Origin: Franzmannia qiaohouensis
GTDB taxonomy: Bacteria; Pseudomonadota; Gammaproteobacteria; Pseudomonadales; Halomonadaceae
Direction: 5' to 3'
Length of the DNA stretch: 64,000 bases
NCBI RefSeq assembly: GCF_031451695.1
Contig: NZ_JARWAM010000003.1
Span: 124,001 to 188,000, forward strand
Positions 19,248 to 29,943 of the stretch are shown here, in pieces (position 1 is the stretch's first letter; each line of letters opens with the position of its first letter). A program made the position numbers and the translations under genes. Under the pieces are notes generated by a model, which was given only the letters and a program-made list of their open reading frames with translations, searched no databases and was not told where the DNA came from.

Positions 19248-20177
19248 ATGAGCCGTTCACTCAATGCCCAGACCCACGCCTGGCTGAAGGTCTTCGCGGT
19301 CAGCGCCCGTCACCTCTCCTTCACCCGCGCCGCCGAGGAGCTGCACGTCACCACCGGTGCCGTCAGCCAGCAGATCAAGCAGCTCGAGGAGCGCCTCGGC
19401 TTCAAGCTGTTCCGACGCCGGCCGCGGCAGCTGGAGCTGACCGACGAAGGGCGCCGGCTGGCGGCGGTGGTCGACGATGCCTATCAATCGGTGGGGCTGG
19501 AGGTGAGGCGTCTGCGCAGCGGTGTCATGAGCGGCATCCTGCGCCTGCGCAGCGTGCCGTCGTTCCTGGCCAAGTGGTTGATGCCACGCCTGCCACGCCT
19601 GCAGGCACGCTTCCCCGACATCGAGCTGCAGGTGGTCGCCGAGGACAGCAACATCTCGCTGCGCGACGGCGACTACGATCTGGCCCTGGATCTCAACGAC
19701 GGCCACTACCCGGGGCTCGCCATCACCCCGCTGATGGACGAAGTGATCTTTCCGGTTTGTGCACCGGCGCTGCTGCGCGGCAAGCCCTCGCTGTCCGCGC
19801 CCGAGGACCTGGCCTGGTACCCGCTGCTCCACGACGTCACCGCCTGGCGCGGTAGTCACGACTATGCCGAGTGGGAGCACTATCTGCACGCCATCGAAGC
19901 GCCCCACGTCAACGTACGCCGCGGCTACACCTTCAATCGCAACCAGCTGACCATGGAGGCGGCCATCTCCGGCATGGGCGTGGCCATTGCCCGCCAGACG
20001 CTGATCACCGGCGAACTCAAGAGCGGCGCGCTGATCGCCCCCTTCCCCCAGCGCGTGGCCACCGGCAAGCGCTACGGCATCGTCCACGCCCAGGGGGCAC
20101 TGGACGATCGCCGCGTGTTGGCGGTACACGACTGGTTGGTAGAGGAGGCCCGGCGCTCGACGCCTGCGCAGGCGTAA
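19248..20177 (+). CDS. GcvA-like LysR-family transcriptional regulator
   Basis: A 309-residue LysR-type regulator of the GcvA subgroup. The N-terminal HTH includes LSFTRAAEELHVTTGAVSQQ, followed by KQLEERLGFKLFRRRPR. The effector-binding domain (about 95-300) contains the GcvA-like run DYDLALDLNDGHYPGL. It is divergent from sdaA with a 167-bp gap, and that gap holds a TTTA-N12-TAAA inverted arrangement near 19110-19130 that could be a LysR site. Control of serine/glycine catabolism is inferred from context. Confidence 0.87.
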   Translation: MSRSLNAQTHAWLKVFAVSARHLSFTRAAEELHVTTGAVSQQIKQLEERLGFKLFRRRPRQLELTDEGRRLAAVVDDAYQSVGLEVRRLRSGVMSGILRLRSVPSFLAKWLMPRLPRLQARFPDIELQVVAEDSNISLRDGDYDLALDLNDGHYPGLAITPLMDEVIFPVCAPALLRGKPSLSAPEDLAWYPLLHDVTAWRGSHDYAEWEHYLHAIEAPHVNVRRGYTFNRNQLTMEAAISGMGVAIARQTLITGELKSGALIAPFPQRVATGKRYGIVHAQGALDDRRVLAVHDWLVEEARRSTPAQA

Positions 20178-20195
20178 TCGACCCGCGGCACAACG

Positions 20196-20231
20196 CAAGA
20201 CGCCCGCCACCTTGCGGCGACGGGCGTCTTG
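20196..20231. terminator. Bidirectional terminator between the LysR gene and rpoD
   Basis: An 11-bp perfect stem CAAGACGCCCG (20196-20206) with CGGGCGTCTTG (20221-20231) and a 14-nt loop, in the 73-bp gap between convergent genes. Confidence 0.65.
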
Positions 20232-20250
20232 GGTGAGGCGCTAGGCGGCG

Positions 20251-22086
<1,836 letters not shown>

Positions 22087-22318
22087 AGAAACCCTATCTC
22101 GACGAAGAAGAATGAAGCACCCAAACGGGTAGGCGAAGAAAATCGTAAAGCCGACCAGTATAGCTGCTAGCCATAGGGGTCCGCCAGTGATGCGTTTGCG
22201 CCAACGTTCAGGTGTGTTAGGTTGTTCGGTTAGGCTCGCGCCAGCGTTGCCCAGCTCCCCCTTAGATGGTGATGCTTGGCAACAATTCAACCCTGGCGCC
22301 AATAAACACCTTGGCCGT

Positions 22319-24124
22319 TCACTTCTCTGCCTCAGACAACAAGGTCATGAGGCGACGCCGCTCCTCGGCCGTCAACGTCTCTCCCTGACGCTTTCTTCCC
22401 AGCAATGCATCGATTTCCTGCTGGCGCGTCGGCTGCTGCCGATTGCGCTGGAAATAGGCCACCAGGCCATCCAGCTCGGCGCCGCGATTGACGCGGGGGA
22501 TCAGCAGCTCACGATGCGCCAGCGCCGCCAGCCGCTCGCCCTCCTGGCTACCGTGAAAGTGCGCCAGCAGCACCTGGGCGCTGCGGTAGCCGCCGGCGCG
22601 GATCAGCGCGATCACCTCGCGACACAGCACACCGTCCGGATCACCCTCGGGGCACCAGTCGTCCCCCTCCGGCAGCCTCTCCACCAGCCCCGGCTCATGC
22701 ACCAGCAGCTGCAGCGCCCGCGCCGCCAGGCTTAGCGCGCCCCGCGACGGCGCAGGACTCTCGCGGCGCCTCGCTTCATGAGGCTCGGCAGCGGCCGGCG
22801 GCGGCTCGACGGACGACTCGGGCGTGGCCAGCAGCGCCTCGAAGCGCGCCTGCTCGACGCCGGTGCGCTTGGCCAGCTCACTCAGCAGCAGCGACTTGAG
22901 CACTCCTTCCGGCAGCCTGGCCAACGCCTTGAGCACCTGGCTGGCGTAGCGCTCGCGCTCCTCGATGCGCGCCAGGTCCCGCCCCGCCGCCGCCTGATCG
23001 AACAGGAACTCCGAGAGCGGGCTGGCGCAGACCACGCGATCCTGAAAACCCTCGGCGCCTTCGTTGCGCACCAGCGTGTCCGGATCCTCGCCCTCGGGCA
23101 GGAACAGGAAGCGCGCCTGGCGACCGTCGATCATCATCGGCAGCACCGTTTCCAGCGCCCGGGTGGCGGCCTGCCGACCGGCGCGATCGCCGTCGAAGCA
23201 GAACACCACCTCGTCGACCATGCGGAACAACCGCGTCAGATGGTCCTCGCTGGTCGAGGTGCCGAGGGTGGCGACCGCGTTGCGAATGCCGAACTGCGCC
23301 AGCGCCACCACGTCCATGTAGCCCTCGACGATCAGCACCCGTTCCAGCTGGCGATGGGCCTGACGCGCCTCAAAGAGGCCGTAGAGCTCGCGCCCCTTGT
23401 GAAACACCGGCGTTTCCGGCGAGTTCAGGTACTTGGGCTTGGCGTCACCCAGCACCCGCCCACCGAAGGCGATGGTATTGCCCTTGACGTCGCGGATCGG
23501 GAACATCACCCGATCGCGAAAGCGATCATAGGTGCGGCCGCTATCTTCGCGGTGCACCAGCAACCCGTACTCTATCTGTACCGCTTCGCTGATGCCCTGC
23601 TCACCCAGATGGCGCTTCAGCGCCTCCCAGTCGTTGGGAGCAAAGCCGATGCCGTACTCCTCGACCACCTGGGGCGACAGGCCGCGACGCTCGAGGTAGC
23701 CGCGCGCCGCCTGCCCTTCGGGCATCTTCATTCGCTCACGAAAGAAGCTCGCCGCCAGCTCGAGCAGGTTGACGCCCTGCTTGCGCTTCTTCTCTCGGGC
23801 CTGGGCTCGCGGGTCGTCGGCGCCCTCCCGCGGCACTTCCATGCCCTGTCGCGCAGCCAGCTGCTCGACCGCTTCGGGGAAGCGCAGGTTGTCATACTCC
23901 ATCAGGAAACGTAGCGCATTGCCGTGGGCGCCGCAGCCAAAGCAGTGATAGAACTGCTTGTCCTGACTGACGGTGAAGGACGGCGACTTTTCCTGATGAA
24001 ACGGACACAGGCCCGAATGGTTGCGGCCACTCTTCTTGAGCTGCACGCGCTCGCCCACCACCTCGACCACGTCGACGCGGGCCAGCAGATCATCGATGAA
24101 GCGTTGCGGAATTTGCCCGGCCAT
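22319..24124 (-). CDS. dnaG: DNA primase
   Basis: A 601-residue primase that makes RNA primers for replication. The CHC2 zinc finger is CPFHQEKSPSF with YHCFGCGAHGNA (about residues 40-65). The TOPRIM core includes LIVEGYMDVVALAQFG and FCFDGDRAGRQAA. A Pro/Ala-rich linker near 430-455 leads to the C-terminal DnaB-interaction domain. ATG 24124 gives the standard MAGQIPQRFIDDLLARVD start. It is the middle gene of rpsU-dnaG-rpoD, and its expression is limited by the terminator between rpsU and dnaG. Confidence 0.97.
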   Translation of the reverse strand: MAGQIPQRFIDDLLARVDVVEVVGERVQLKKSGRNHSGLCPFHQEKSPSFTVSQDKQFYHCFGCGAHGNALRFLMEYDNLRFPEAVEQLAARQGMEVPREGADDPRAQAREKKRKQGVNLLELAASFFRERMKMPEGQAARGYLERRGLSPQVVEEYGIGFAPNDWEALKRHLGEQGISEAVQIEYGLLVHREDSGRTYDRFRDRVMFPIRDVKGNTIAFGGRVLGDAKPKYLNSPETPVFHKGRELYGLFEARQAHRQLERVLIVEGYMDVVALAQFGIRNAVATLGTSTSEDHLTRLFRMVDEVVFCFDGDRAGRQAATRALETVLPMMIDGRQARFLFLPEGEDPDTLVRNEGAEGFQDRVVCASPLSEFLFDQAAAGRDLARIEERERYASQVLKALARLPEGVLKSLLLSELAKRTGVEQARFEALLATPESSVEPPPAAAEPHEARRRESPAPSRGALSLAARALQLLVHEPGLVERLPEGDDWCPEGDPDGVLCREVIALIRAGGYRSAQVLLAHFHGSQEGERLAALAHRELLIPRVNRGAELDGLVAYFQRNRQQPTRQQEIDALLGRKRQGETLTAEERRRLMTLLSEAEK

Positions 24125-24188
24125 GAACCTCAACGATCCTGAAACGCACACGCCAGCACTTGCCTGGGCATGGGCGGCGCGTGAAAAA

Positions 24189-24217
24189 CAAGCGGCCACC
24201 GAATCGGCGGCCGCTTG
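24189..24217 (-). terminator. Intrinsic terminator between rpsU and dnaG
   Basis: The stem CAAGCGGCC (24189-24197) with GGCCGCTTG (24209-24217) and an 11-nt loop is followed on the minus strand by TTTTTC, a classic Rho-independent terminator. It lies in the 146-bp rpsU-dnaG gap and would let rpsU be made in excess over dnaG and rpoD, as in Escherichia coli. Confidence 0.85.
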
Positions 24218-24270
24218 GCGTCCCTCTTGGAACGGTCAGTCAACGCGACGTCGACCGCTCCCAGTACGGA

Positions 24271-24486
24271 TCAATACAACCGTTCGAAACGCTTGCGCTC
24301 ACGCTGCAGCTTCTTGGCGTGACGCTTGACGGCGGCTGCGGCCTTGCGCTTGCGCTCGGCAGTCGGCTTCTCATAGTGCTCGCGACGACGCACTTCGGAG
24401 AGAACACCGGCTTTTTCACAGGAACGCTTGAAGCGACGCAGAGCGACGTCGAACGGCTCGTTATCACGTACTTTGACAGAAGGCAT
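24271..24486 (-). CDS. rpsU: 30S ribosomal protein bS21
   Basis: The 71-residue ribosomal protein S21. The N-terminus MPSVKVRDNEPFDVALRRFK and the very basic C-terminal half (KRHAKKLQRERKRFERLY) are diagnostic. It is the first gene of the macromolecular synthesis operon, preceded by an AGGTGAG ribosome site. An in-frame extension to 24660 is not coding. Confidence 0.97.
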   Translation of the reverse strand: MPSVKVRDNEPFDVALRRFKRSCEKAGVLSEVRRREHYEKPTAERKRKAAAAVKRHAKKLQRERKRFERLY

Positions 24487-24663
24487 TAAGCACTCACCTA
24501 CCTTGGAATCATGAGTTCGGTTTGAACGCACGCCCTGGGGACCACGTCCCTCACGCGTTTCGTCACTGGCTGGCTTCGCCATGAAACATGGCAAGGCAGC
24601 AAAAGGGAGAAGCGAAAGAAAGAGTGCATCCCGGGCGCACGACCCAGTCTTACAGCGCACAGT

Positions 24664-24692
24664 AGTCTAGTCGTCGACTGCGGGGTTTGCAA
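24664..24692 (-). promoter_or_regulatory. Probable sigma-70 promoter of rpsU-dnaG-rpoD
   Basis: On the minus strand, TTGCAA (24692-24687) is followed after exactly 17 nt by TAGACT (24669-24664). Each hexamer matches the consensus at four of six bases. It lies about 180 nt upstream of rpsU in the divergent region shared with tsaD. Confidence 0.45.
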
Positions 24693-24772
24693 ATTTCCCG
24701 AGCAGACGCTGCCCCCAGCCACGCAAAGCACGTAGAATAAGCGCCCCACAGCGACCACGGAAGCCAGCCACG

Positions 24773-25819
24773 ATGCGCGTACTGGGGATCGAGACCTCCT
24801 GCGACGAAACCGGCGTCGCCCTGTTCGACAGCCAGCGCGGCCTGCTCGCCGACGCCCTATATAGCCAGGTGGCAATGCATGCCGACTTCGGCGGCGTGGT
24901 GCCGGAGCTGGCCTCCCGCGACCACACCCGGCGCCTGCTGCCGCTGATCGACGAGGTGCTCGGCGAAGCCGGCCTGGGCCGCCACGACCTCGACGGCATC
25001 GCCTATACCGCCGGCCCCGGCCTGGTTGGCGCGCTGATGGTGGGTGCCGCCACCGCCCACGGCATGGCACATGCCCTGCAGATTCCGGTACTCGGCGTGC
25101 ATCACATGGAGGGGCATTTGCTGGCACCCATGCTCGAGGCCGATGCCCCGGCCTTTCCGTTCGTCGCGCTGCTGGTCTCGGGCGGCCACACCCAGCTGGT
25201 CGAGGTGCTCGGCCTGGGCCGCTACCGCCTGCTCGGCGAGTCGCTGGACGATGCCGCCGGCGAGGCCTTCGATAAGGCCGCCAAGATGCTGGGTCTCGAC
25301 TACCCTGGCGGCCCCCAGATCGCCCGCCTGGCGGAACACGGTGACCCCAAGCGTCTGCGCTTCCCGCGGCCGATGACCGATCGCCCGGGGCTCGATTTCA
25401 GCTTCTCGGGGCTCAAGACCCATACCCTGACCGCGATCCGTCAGCTCGATGCCGCCGGCGAACTCGACGACCAGGCGCGTGCCGACGTGGCCCGCGCCTT
25501 CGAGGAGGCGGTGGTGGATACCCTGGTGATCAAGTGCCGCCGCGCACTGGATGTCAGCGGCCAGTCACGCCTGGTGGTGGCCGGCGGCGTCAGCGCCAAC
25601 CGGCGTCTGCGCGAGCGCCTCGACCGCGAGTGCGCCAAGCGCGGAGCCCGGGCCTACTACCCGCGCGGGCGCTTCTGCACCGACAACGGCGCCATGATTG
25701 CCTATGCGGGAGCCCAACGTCTGCTGGCCGGCGAGCACGACAGCGCCACCATGCTCGCCGTACCGCGCTGGCCGCTGGCGGATCTAACCCCGCCTGCCAG
25801 TACGCCAACCCCGCAATGA
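24773..25819 (+). CDS. tsaD: tRNA N6-adenosine threonylcarbamoyltransferase
   Basis: A 348-residue Kae1/TsaD ASKHA-fold protein that transfers threonylcarbamoyl to A37 of ANN-decoding tRNAs. It starts with MRVLGIETSCDETG. The metal-binding HHMEGHL motif lies near residue 113, GGVSANRRLRERL near 275, and FCTDNGAMIAYAG near 300-312. It is divergent from rpsU, a conserved gammaproteobacterial arrangement. After its stop there is a second, diverged copy of its own last 35 or so codons (25816-25932), which suggests that the present allele was brought in by recombination. Confidence 0.96.
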   Translation: MRVLGIETSCDETGVALFDSQRGLLADALYSQVAMHADFGGVVPELASRDHTRRLLPLIDEVLGEAGLGRHDLDGIAYTAGPGLVGALMVGAATAHGMAHALQIPVLGVHHMEGHLLAPMLEADAPAFPFVALLVSGGHTQLVEVLGLGRYRLLGESLDDAAGEAFDKAAKMLGLDYPGGPQIARLAEHGDPKRLRFPRPMTDRPGLDFSFSGLKTHTLTAIRQLDAAGELDDQARADVARAFEEAVVDTLVIKCRRALDVSGQSRLVVAGGVSANRRLRERLDRECAKRGARAYYPRGRFCTDNGAMIAYAGAQRLLAGEHDSATMLAVPRWPLADLTPPASTPTPQ

Positions 25820-25932
25820 TCGCGCTATTTATGTTCAGAACCCAGCGCCTATTGGCCGGCGAACGCGACAGCGCCACCATGCTCGCCGTACCGCGCTGGC
25901 CACTGGCGGCGCTTACTCCTCCGGCGGGTTAG
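25816..25932 (+). pseudogene. Diverged second copy of the tsaD 3' end
   Basis: An open frame from ATG 25816 to TAG 25930-25932 encodes QRLLAGERDSATMLAVPRWP then LAALTPPAG. This repeats the tsaD C-terminus (QRLLAGEHDSATMLAVPRWP then LADLTPPAS) encoded at 25694-25800. Most nucleotide differences fall at third codon positions (for example CTG/CTA, CTG/TTG, GAG/GAA, CCG/CCA). Both copies therefore evolved as coding sequence before coming together. The best explanation is the leftover 3' end of the resident tsaD after the upstream part was replaced by a related allele. The fragment also overlaps the plsY 3' end on the other strand by 20 bp. Confidence 0.75.
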
Positions 25933-26533
25933 TGCGCCGCTCGAGACGCGGCTCGCCGCCACGCCCCAGGCGGCGGATATTCCAGACATGGCGCGTCACC
26001 ACCAGCAGCGCGAAGGCACTGACCACCCACACGTAGTCCGGGGCCAGCCACCAGCTGGCCAGCGGCGCCAGACAGGCCGTGGCCAGCGACGCCACCGCAG
26101 CAGTGCGCACCCTCCAGGCCAACAGCGCCCACAGCAGGGCGCACAGCAGCGCCACCCACGGCGTCAGCACCAGCAGCACGCCGAAGGCACTGGCTACCGC
26201 CTTGCCGCCACGAAAGCGATGCCACAGCGGATAGCTGTGGCCCAGCAGCACACCCAGGCCGACCAGCCCCTGGGCCCAGGCCGGCAGCGCCACGCCCTTG
26301 GCCAACCACAGCACCGGCATGCCCTTGGCGGCATCCAGCGCCAGCGTGGCCAACGCCAGGCGGGCGCCGTACAGGCGTAGCACATTGGAGAAGCCCGGGT
26401 TACGCGACCCGGCCAGTCGCGGGTCGCGCACTCCCGCCCAGCGGCAGACGCTGATCGCCCCCAGCCAGCCGCCGCAGGCATAGGCCAGCGCCATCAGCAT
26501 CAGGGTAACCATCAGCAGTTCGACTAACGACAT
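25913..26533 (-). CDS. plsY: Glycerol-3-phosphate acyltransferase PlsY
   Basis: This 206-residue polytopic membrane enzyme acylates glycerol-3-phosphate from acyl-phosphate in phospholipid synthesis. Family motifs are GSRNPGFSNVLR (near residue 42; the usual form is GSGNPGATNVLR), GHSYPLWHRFRGGKAVASAFG split over two lines of sequence, and several hydrophobic spans. ATG 26533 is chosen, since the upstream extension runs into the folB promoter region. Its 3' end overlaps the tsaD remnant. It is divergent from folB. Confidence 0.93.
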   Translation of the reverse strand: MSLVELLMVTLMLMALAYACGGWLGAISVCRWAGVRDPRLAGSRNPGFSNVLRLYGARLALATLALDAAKGMPVLWLAKGVALPAWAQGLVGLGVLLGHSYPLWHRFRGGKAVASAFGVLLVLTPWVALLCALLWALLAWRVRTAAVASLATACLAPLASWWLAPDYVWVVSAFALLVVTRHVWNIRRLGRGGEPRLERRTNPPEE

Positions 26534-26671
26534 GGCAAGCGCGCCGCGGCGAAGGATGTCTCGATTCTGCCAGCCTTGCCCGCCCAGCGGTAGCCGTGCC
26601 TTCCTATCGTTGGCGACATGGCTACAGTACAATCGCCGCTCGTTCGTCAGACAGCAGGATGGGAGACAGGG

Positions 26672-27031
26672 ATGCGCAGCGATCGAGTGATCATCGAATC
26701 ACTGGCAGTGGAGACCGTGATAGGGGTCTACGACTGGGAGCGTGAGATCCGCCAGCGGCTGGTGCTCGACCTCGAGCTGGCCACCGACATCCGCGCCGCC
26801 GCCGCCGCTGACGATATCACCCTGACCCTCGACTATGCCGCCATCAGCCAGCGCATTGCCCGTTTTGCCGACGAGCAGGCATTCGCCCTGGTCGAGACCT
26901 TCGCCGAGCGCCTTGCCACCCTGCTGCATGACGAGTTCGCCATCGCCGGGCTGACGCTCACGGTGCGCAAGCCCGGCGCCGTGGCCGAGGCGGCCGCGGT
27001 AGGCGTGCGCATCGCGCGGGAGTGGTCCTGA
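26672..27031 (+). CDS. folB: Dihydroneopterin aldolase
   Basis: This 119-residue enzyme converts dihydroneopterin to 6-hydroxymethyl-dihydropterin in folate synthesis. It begins SDRVIIESLAVETVIGVYDW, the family start, and includes LDYAAISQRIARF and FALVETFAERLA with the conserved Glu. ATG 26672 follows GGGAGACAGGG. Its stop overlaps the folK ATG by one base (TGATG), so the two folate genes are coupled. Confidence 0.94.
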   Translation: MRSDRVIIESLAVETVIGVYDWEREIRQRLVLDLELATDIRAAAAADDITLTLDYAAISQRIARFADEQAFALVETFAERLATLLHDEFAIAGLTLTVRKPGAVAEAAAVGVRIAREWS

Positions 27032-27561
27032 TGGCGCTGGTGACGGTCAGTATCGGCAGCAATATCCAGCGCGACCACCACGTGCGGGTGTGCCTGGACG
27101 CCCTCGCCGAGGGCTTTGACGCCCTGCAGATCTCGCGGGTCTTCGAGAGCGAGCCGGTGGGATTCGAAGATGGGCGCAATTTCTACAACCTGGTCGCGGC
27201 CTTCGAGACCCAGCTCGGCGTGGGCGAACTGCAGCGCTGGTGCAAGACCCTCGAATACGCCAACGGCCGGCGCAAGGACAGCCCCAAGTACAGCCCGCGC
27301 ACCCTCGACATCGACCTGCTCACGGTGGGCGATGCCTGCGGCCTGGTGGACGGCGTGGCGCTACCCCGCGACGAGGTCGACAAACATGCCTTCGTGCTGC
27401 GGCCGCTGGCCGAACTGCTGCCCGACCAGCACCACCCGCTCAATGGCCAGCGCTATGCGACTCTCTGGGCACGCTTCGCCGAGAGCGAGCTGGCTCTCCA
27501 GCAGCCGCTGTGGCCGGTGGATTTCGTGTGGCAGGGCAGGACCATCTCCAGCGCCCGCTAG
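27031..27561 (+). CDS. folK: HPPK, 2-amino-4-hydroxy-6-hydroxymethyldihydropteridine pyrophosphokinase
   Basis: A 176-residue pyrophosphokinase acting directly after FolB in folate synthesis. Family features are SIGSNIQRDHHV at the N-terminus, VFESEPVGF, NFYNLVAAFET, SPRTLDIDLLTVGD (metal-binding Asp pair), and HAFVLRPLAELLPD. ATG 27031 overlaps the folB stop; a GTG three codons earlier is possible but less likely. It is convergent with cca with a 16-bp gap. Confidence 0.93.
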   Translation: MALVTVSIGSNIQRDHHVRVCLDALAEGFDALQISRVFESEPVGFEDGRNFYNLVAAFETQLGVGELQRWCKTLEYANGRRKDSPKYSPRTLDIDLLTVGDACGLVDGVALPRDEVDKHAFVLRPLAELLPDQHHPLNGQRYATLWARFAESELALQQPLWPVDFVWQGRTISSAR

Positions 27562-27577
27562 TCGACACGGGAACAGT

Positions 27578-28720
27578 TCACACCAGAGCGTCGGCGATCA
27601 CCTGCCAGCGCCGCCGCCGCACCTCCTCGCCCAGCGCCTTGCCGCGATAGCCCTCCTCGAGCAGCAGCCGCGGCACCACCTGCTGGGCCAGCCGCCAGGC
27701 CAGCGCCAGGTCATCGGCCAGCGCAGGGCGCTCGAGGCTGACCAGCGAGATCAGCGGTACCACCCGCGCGCCGCGCCGCCAGGCATCAATGGCGTCCAGC
27801 CAGCTGAGGATCTCCGCTGCATCGGGATTTTCCTGGCGCCATAGCCCGCGGCTCAGCGCCACCTGCCGCGCCAGGTCGACGTAGGCATTGGGCAGCCGCA
27901 GGCGCTTGGCCAGGGCGTCGCGCTGATCGTCGGCGAGGTGCTCGACCAGCCGCGCCCAGCGCCAGCGCGGCAGTGCCCCGGCAAGGTCGTCGAGGGGCTC
28001 TTCCGGGACCCGCGCAAGGCGCGCCAGGGCAGCGGCGAGCTCATCCGAGTCGCCGCCGAGTTCTGGCATCAGCCGTGCCAGGGCGCCACAGGCATCGAGA
28101 ATCGTGAAGTAGGCCGCAGGGTGCGGCTCGCCGAGGGCCTTTTCGGTTTCCCCCCAGACGCGTTCGGCGACCAAGTGAGCAAGCTCGCCGCTAGCCGCCA
28201 GCTCGCGCATCAGCGCCAGGGTCTCGTCGGCGATGGTAAACCCCAGCCCCTGGTAGCGCGCCAGAAAGCGCGCCGCGCGCAGCACCCGCAGCGGATCCTC
28301 GGCAAAGGCCGGCGACACATGGCGCAGCACTCGGGCCTCGAGGTCGTCGCTGCCGTGAAAGGGGTCGACCAGGCCACCGTCGGCATCCTCGGCCATGGCG
28401 TTGATGGTCAGGTCGCGGCGCGCCAGATCCTCTTCGAGGGTCACCTCCGGGCTGGCGTGCACCACGAAGCCGGTATAGCCGTGACCGGCCTTGCGCTCGG
28501 TGCGCGCCAGGGCGTACTCCTCGTGACTCTGCGGATGCAGGAACACCGGGAAGTCGCGGCCCACCGGCTTGAAACCGCGCCGCTGCATCTCCTCCGGGGT
28601 GGCGCCCACCACCACCCAGTCGTTGTCGTACACCGGCCAGCCGAGGCGTGCATCGCGCACCGCACCGCCGACCCGATAGACCTCGAGCCCAGCGGTGTAG
28701 CGGTCGCTGGCGGCGCCCAT
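27578..28720 (-). CDS. cca: CCA-adding tRNA nucleotidyltransferase (no HD domain)
   Basis: This 380-residue class II CCA-adding enzyme builds or repairs the tRNA 3' CCA end. The catalytic motifs VYRVGGAVRD and DNDWVVVGATPEEM (D-x-D metal ligands) lie near residues 14-45. RRDLTINAMAEDADG and EDPLRVLRAARFLARYQ follow. E. coli Cca (412 residues) has a C-terminal HD phosphohydrolase domain; no HD signature is evident here and the protein is shorter. It is 2 nt from glpE. Confidence 0.93.
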   Translation of the reverse strand: MGAASDRYTAGLEVYRVGGAVRDARLGWPVYDNDWVVVGATPEEMQRRGFKPVGRDFPVFLHPQSHEEYALARTERKAGHGYTGFVVHASPEVTLEEDLARRDLTINAMAEDADGGLVDPFHGSDDLEARVLRHVSPAFAEDPLRVLRAARFLARYQGLGFTIADETLALMRELAASGELAHLVAERVWGETEKALGEPHPAAYFTILDACGALARLMPELGGDSDELAAALARLARVPEEPLDDLAGALPRWRWARLVEHLADDQRDALAKRLRLPNAYVDLARQVALSRGLWRQENPDAAEILSWLDAIDAWRRGARVVPLISLVSLERPALADDLALAWRLAQQVVPRLLLEEGYRGKALGEEVRRRRWQVIADALV

Positions 28721-28722
28721 TG

Positions 28723-29052
28723 TCAGTGCGCCACCCGGGTCGGGTGGCGCTGCGCCCAGTCGCTGAAGCCGCCGTCGAGGCTATACACCTGTCGATAGCC
28801 CTGCCCGGCCAGCCAGGCAGCGGCCTGCTGGCTGGAGTGGCCGTGGTAGCAGACCACCACCAGCGGCCGGTCGTGGGGCGTCTGGTCGAGCAGCGCACCG
28901 GCGCTGGCGTTGTCGAGGTGGCGGCTGCCCGGGATGTGCCCCTGGGCAAAGCTCATCGGGTCGCGAATGTCGACCAGCGTCAGCGAGGCCTCGGCGTCGA
29001 GCCAGTCGGCTAGCGTGGTGGGGTCGAGGTGCTCGAAGGGGGTGTCGCTCAT
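28723..29052 (-). CDS. glpE: Thiosulfate sulfurtransferase GlpE
   Basis: A 109-residue single-domain rhodanese. The active-site loop CYHGHSSQQAA matches the GlpE form CYHGNSS, with the persulfide-carrying Cys. It moves sulfur from thiosulfate to cyanide or thiol acceptors in the cytoplasm. ATG 29052 has AGGAG upstream. It is tightly linked to cca and lies 31 nt downstream of apaH. Confidence 0.92.
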   Translation of the reverse strand: MSDTPFEHLDPTTLADWLDAEASLTLVDIRDPMSFAQGHIPGSRHLDNASAGALLDQTPHDRPLVVVCYHGHSSQQAAAWLAGQGYRQVYSLDGGFSDWAQRHPTRVAH

Positions 29053-29083
29053 GGGTGTCTCCTGTGGCATGGCTGCTGCAGTC

Positions 29084-29893
29084 TCAGCGCTGCTGGCTGG
29101 GTACGCTGATACGTTCACCGCTATCGAGGTCGAGCGCCGTCAGGCTGCCGCCCCAGACGCAGCCGGTATCCAGGGCCTCGGCGCGCACCCGAGCGCCTGG
29201 CGTATGCCCCTCGAGGGCCGCCCAGTGGCCGAAGATGATCTGCGGGTCGTCGGCGCGCGGGTAGCTGAACCAGGGGGCAAAGCCCCGCGGCGCCGAGTCG
29301 AGGCCCTCCTTGGCGGCAAAGTCCAGGCAGCCGTCGGCGTCGATGAAGCGCATGCGGGTAAAGGCGTTGACGATCACCCGCAGCCGCTCGATGCCGTCGA
29401 GGTCGTCACGCCAGCAGGCCGGCTGGTTGCCGTACATCTGCTCGAGGAAGGCCCCGCCATGCTCGCTGCCCAGCCGTTGGCGCACTTCATCGGCCAGCCC
29501 CAGCCCCAGCGGCAAAGACCACTGCGGCAGGATACCGGCATGCACCATCAGCTGCTCGCCCTCGGCCACCGCCAGCGGCTGCTGCATCAGCCAGTCGAGC
29601 AGGGAGTCGCGGTCGGCGGCGGCGAGGATGGCGTCAAGGGTATCGCTGCGCTTGAGCGTCGCGCCACCCCGCGCCACCGCCAGCAGATGCAGGTCATGGT
29701 TGCCCAGTATCACGCGCGCCGCGTCGCCCAGGGCCCGCACTTCGCGCAGGCAATCGAGGGAGCCCGGGCCGCGGTTGACCAGGTCGCCGGCCAGCCACAG
29801 CTGGTCGCGATGCGGGTCGAACGCCAGGCGCTCGAGCAGTGCGACGAATTCGCGGTGGCAGCCCTGCAGGTCGCCAACGGCGTAGCGCGCCAT
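29084..29893 (-). CDS. apaH: Symmetrical bis(5'-nucleosyl)-tetraphosphatase
   Basis: A 269-residue metallophosphatase that hydrolyses Ap4A to two ADP and can decap Np4-capped RNA. The metallophosphoesterase motifs are YAVGDLQGCHREF, LAGDLVNRGPGS and VILGNHDLHLLA, followed by the downstream His in MVHAGILPQW and FGHWAALEG. It lies between apaG and glpE in the conserved lptD-surA-pdxA-rsmA-apaG-apaH order. Confidence 0.95.
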   Translation of the reverse strand: MARYAVGDLQGCHREFVALLERLAFDPHRDQLWLAGDLVNRGPGSLDCLREVRALGDAARVILGNHDLHLLAVARGGATLKRSDTLDAILAAADRDSLLDWLMQQPLAVAEGEQLMVHAGILPQWSLPLGLGLADEVRQRLGSEHGGAFLEQMYGNQPACWRDDLDGIERLRVIVNAFTRMRFIDADGCLDFAAKEGLDSAPRGFAPWFSYPRADDPQIIFGHWAALEGHTPGARVRAEALDTGCVWGGSLTALDLDSGERISVPSQQR

Positions 29894-29943
29894 GGTGCTC
29901 TCCTTGCTCTGCTTTGGGTGTCGGCGGCGGTGGCAGCCGGCTG

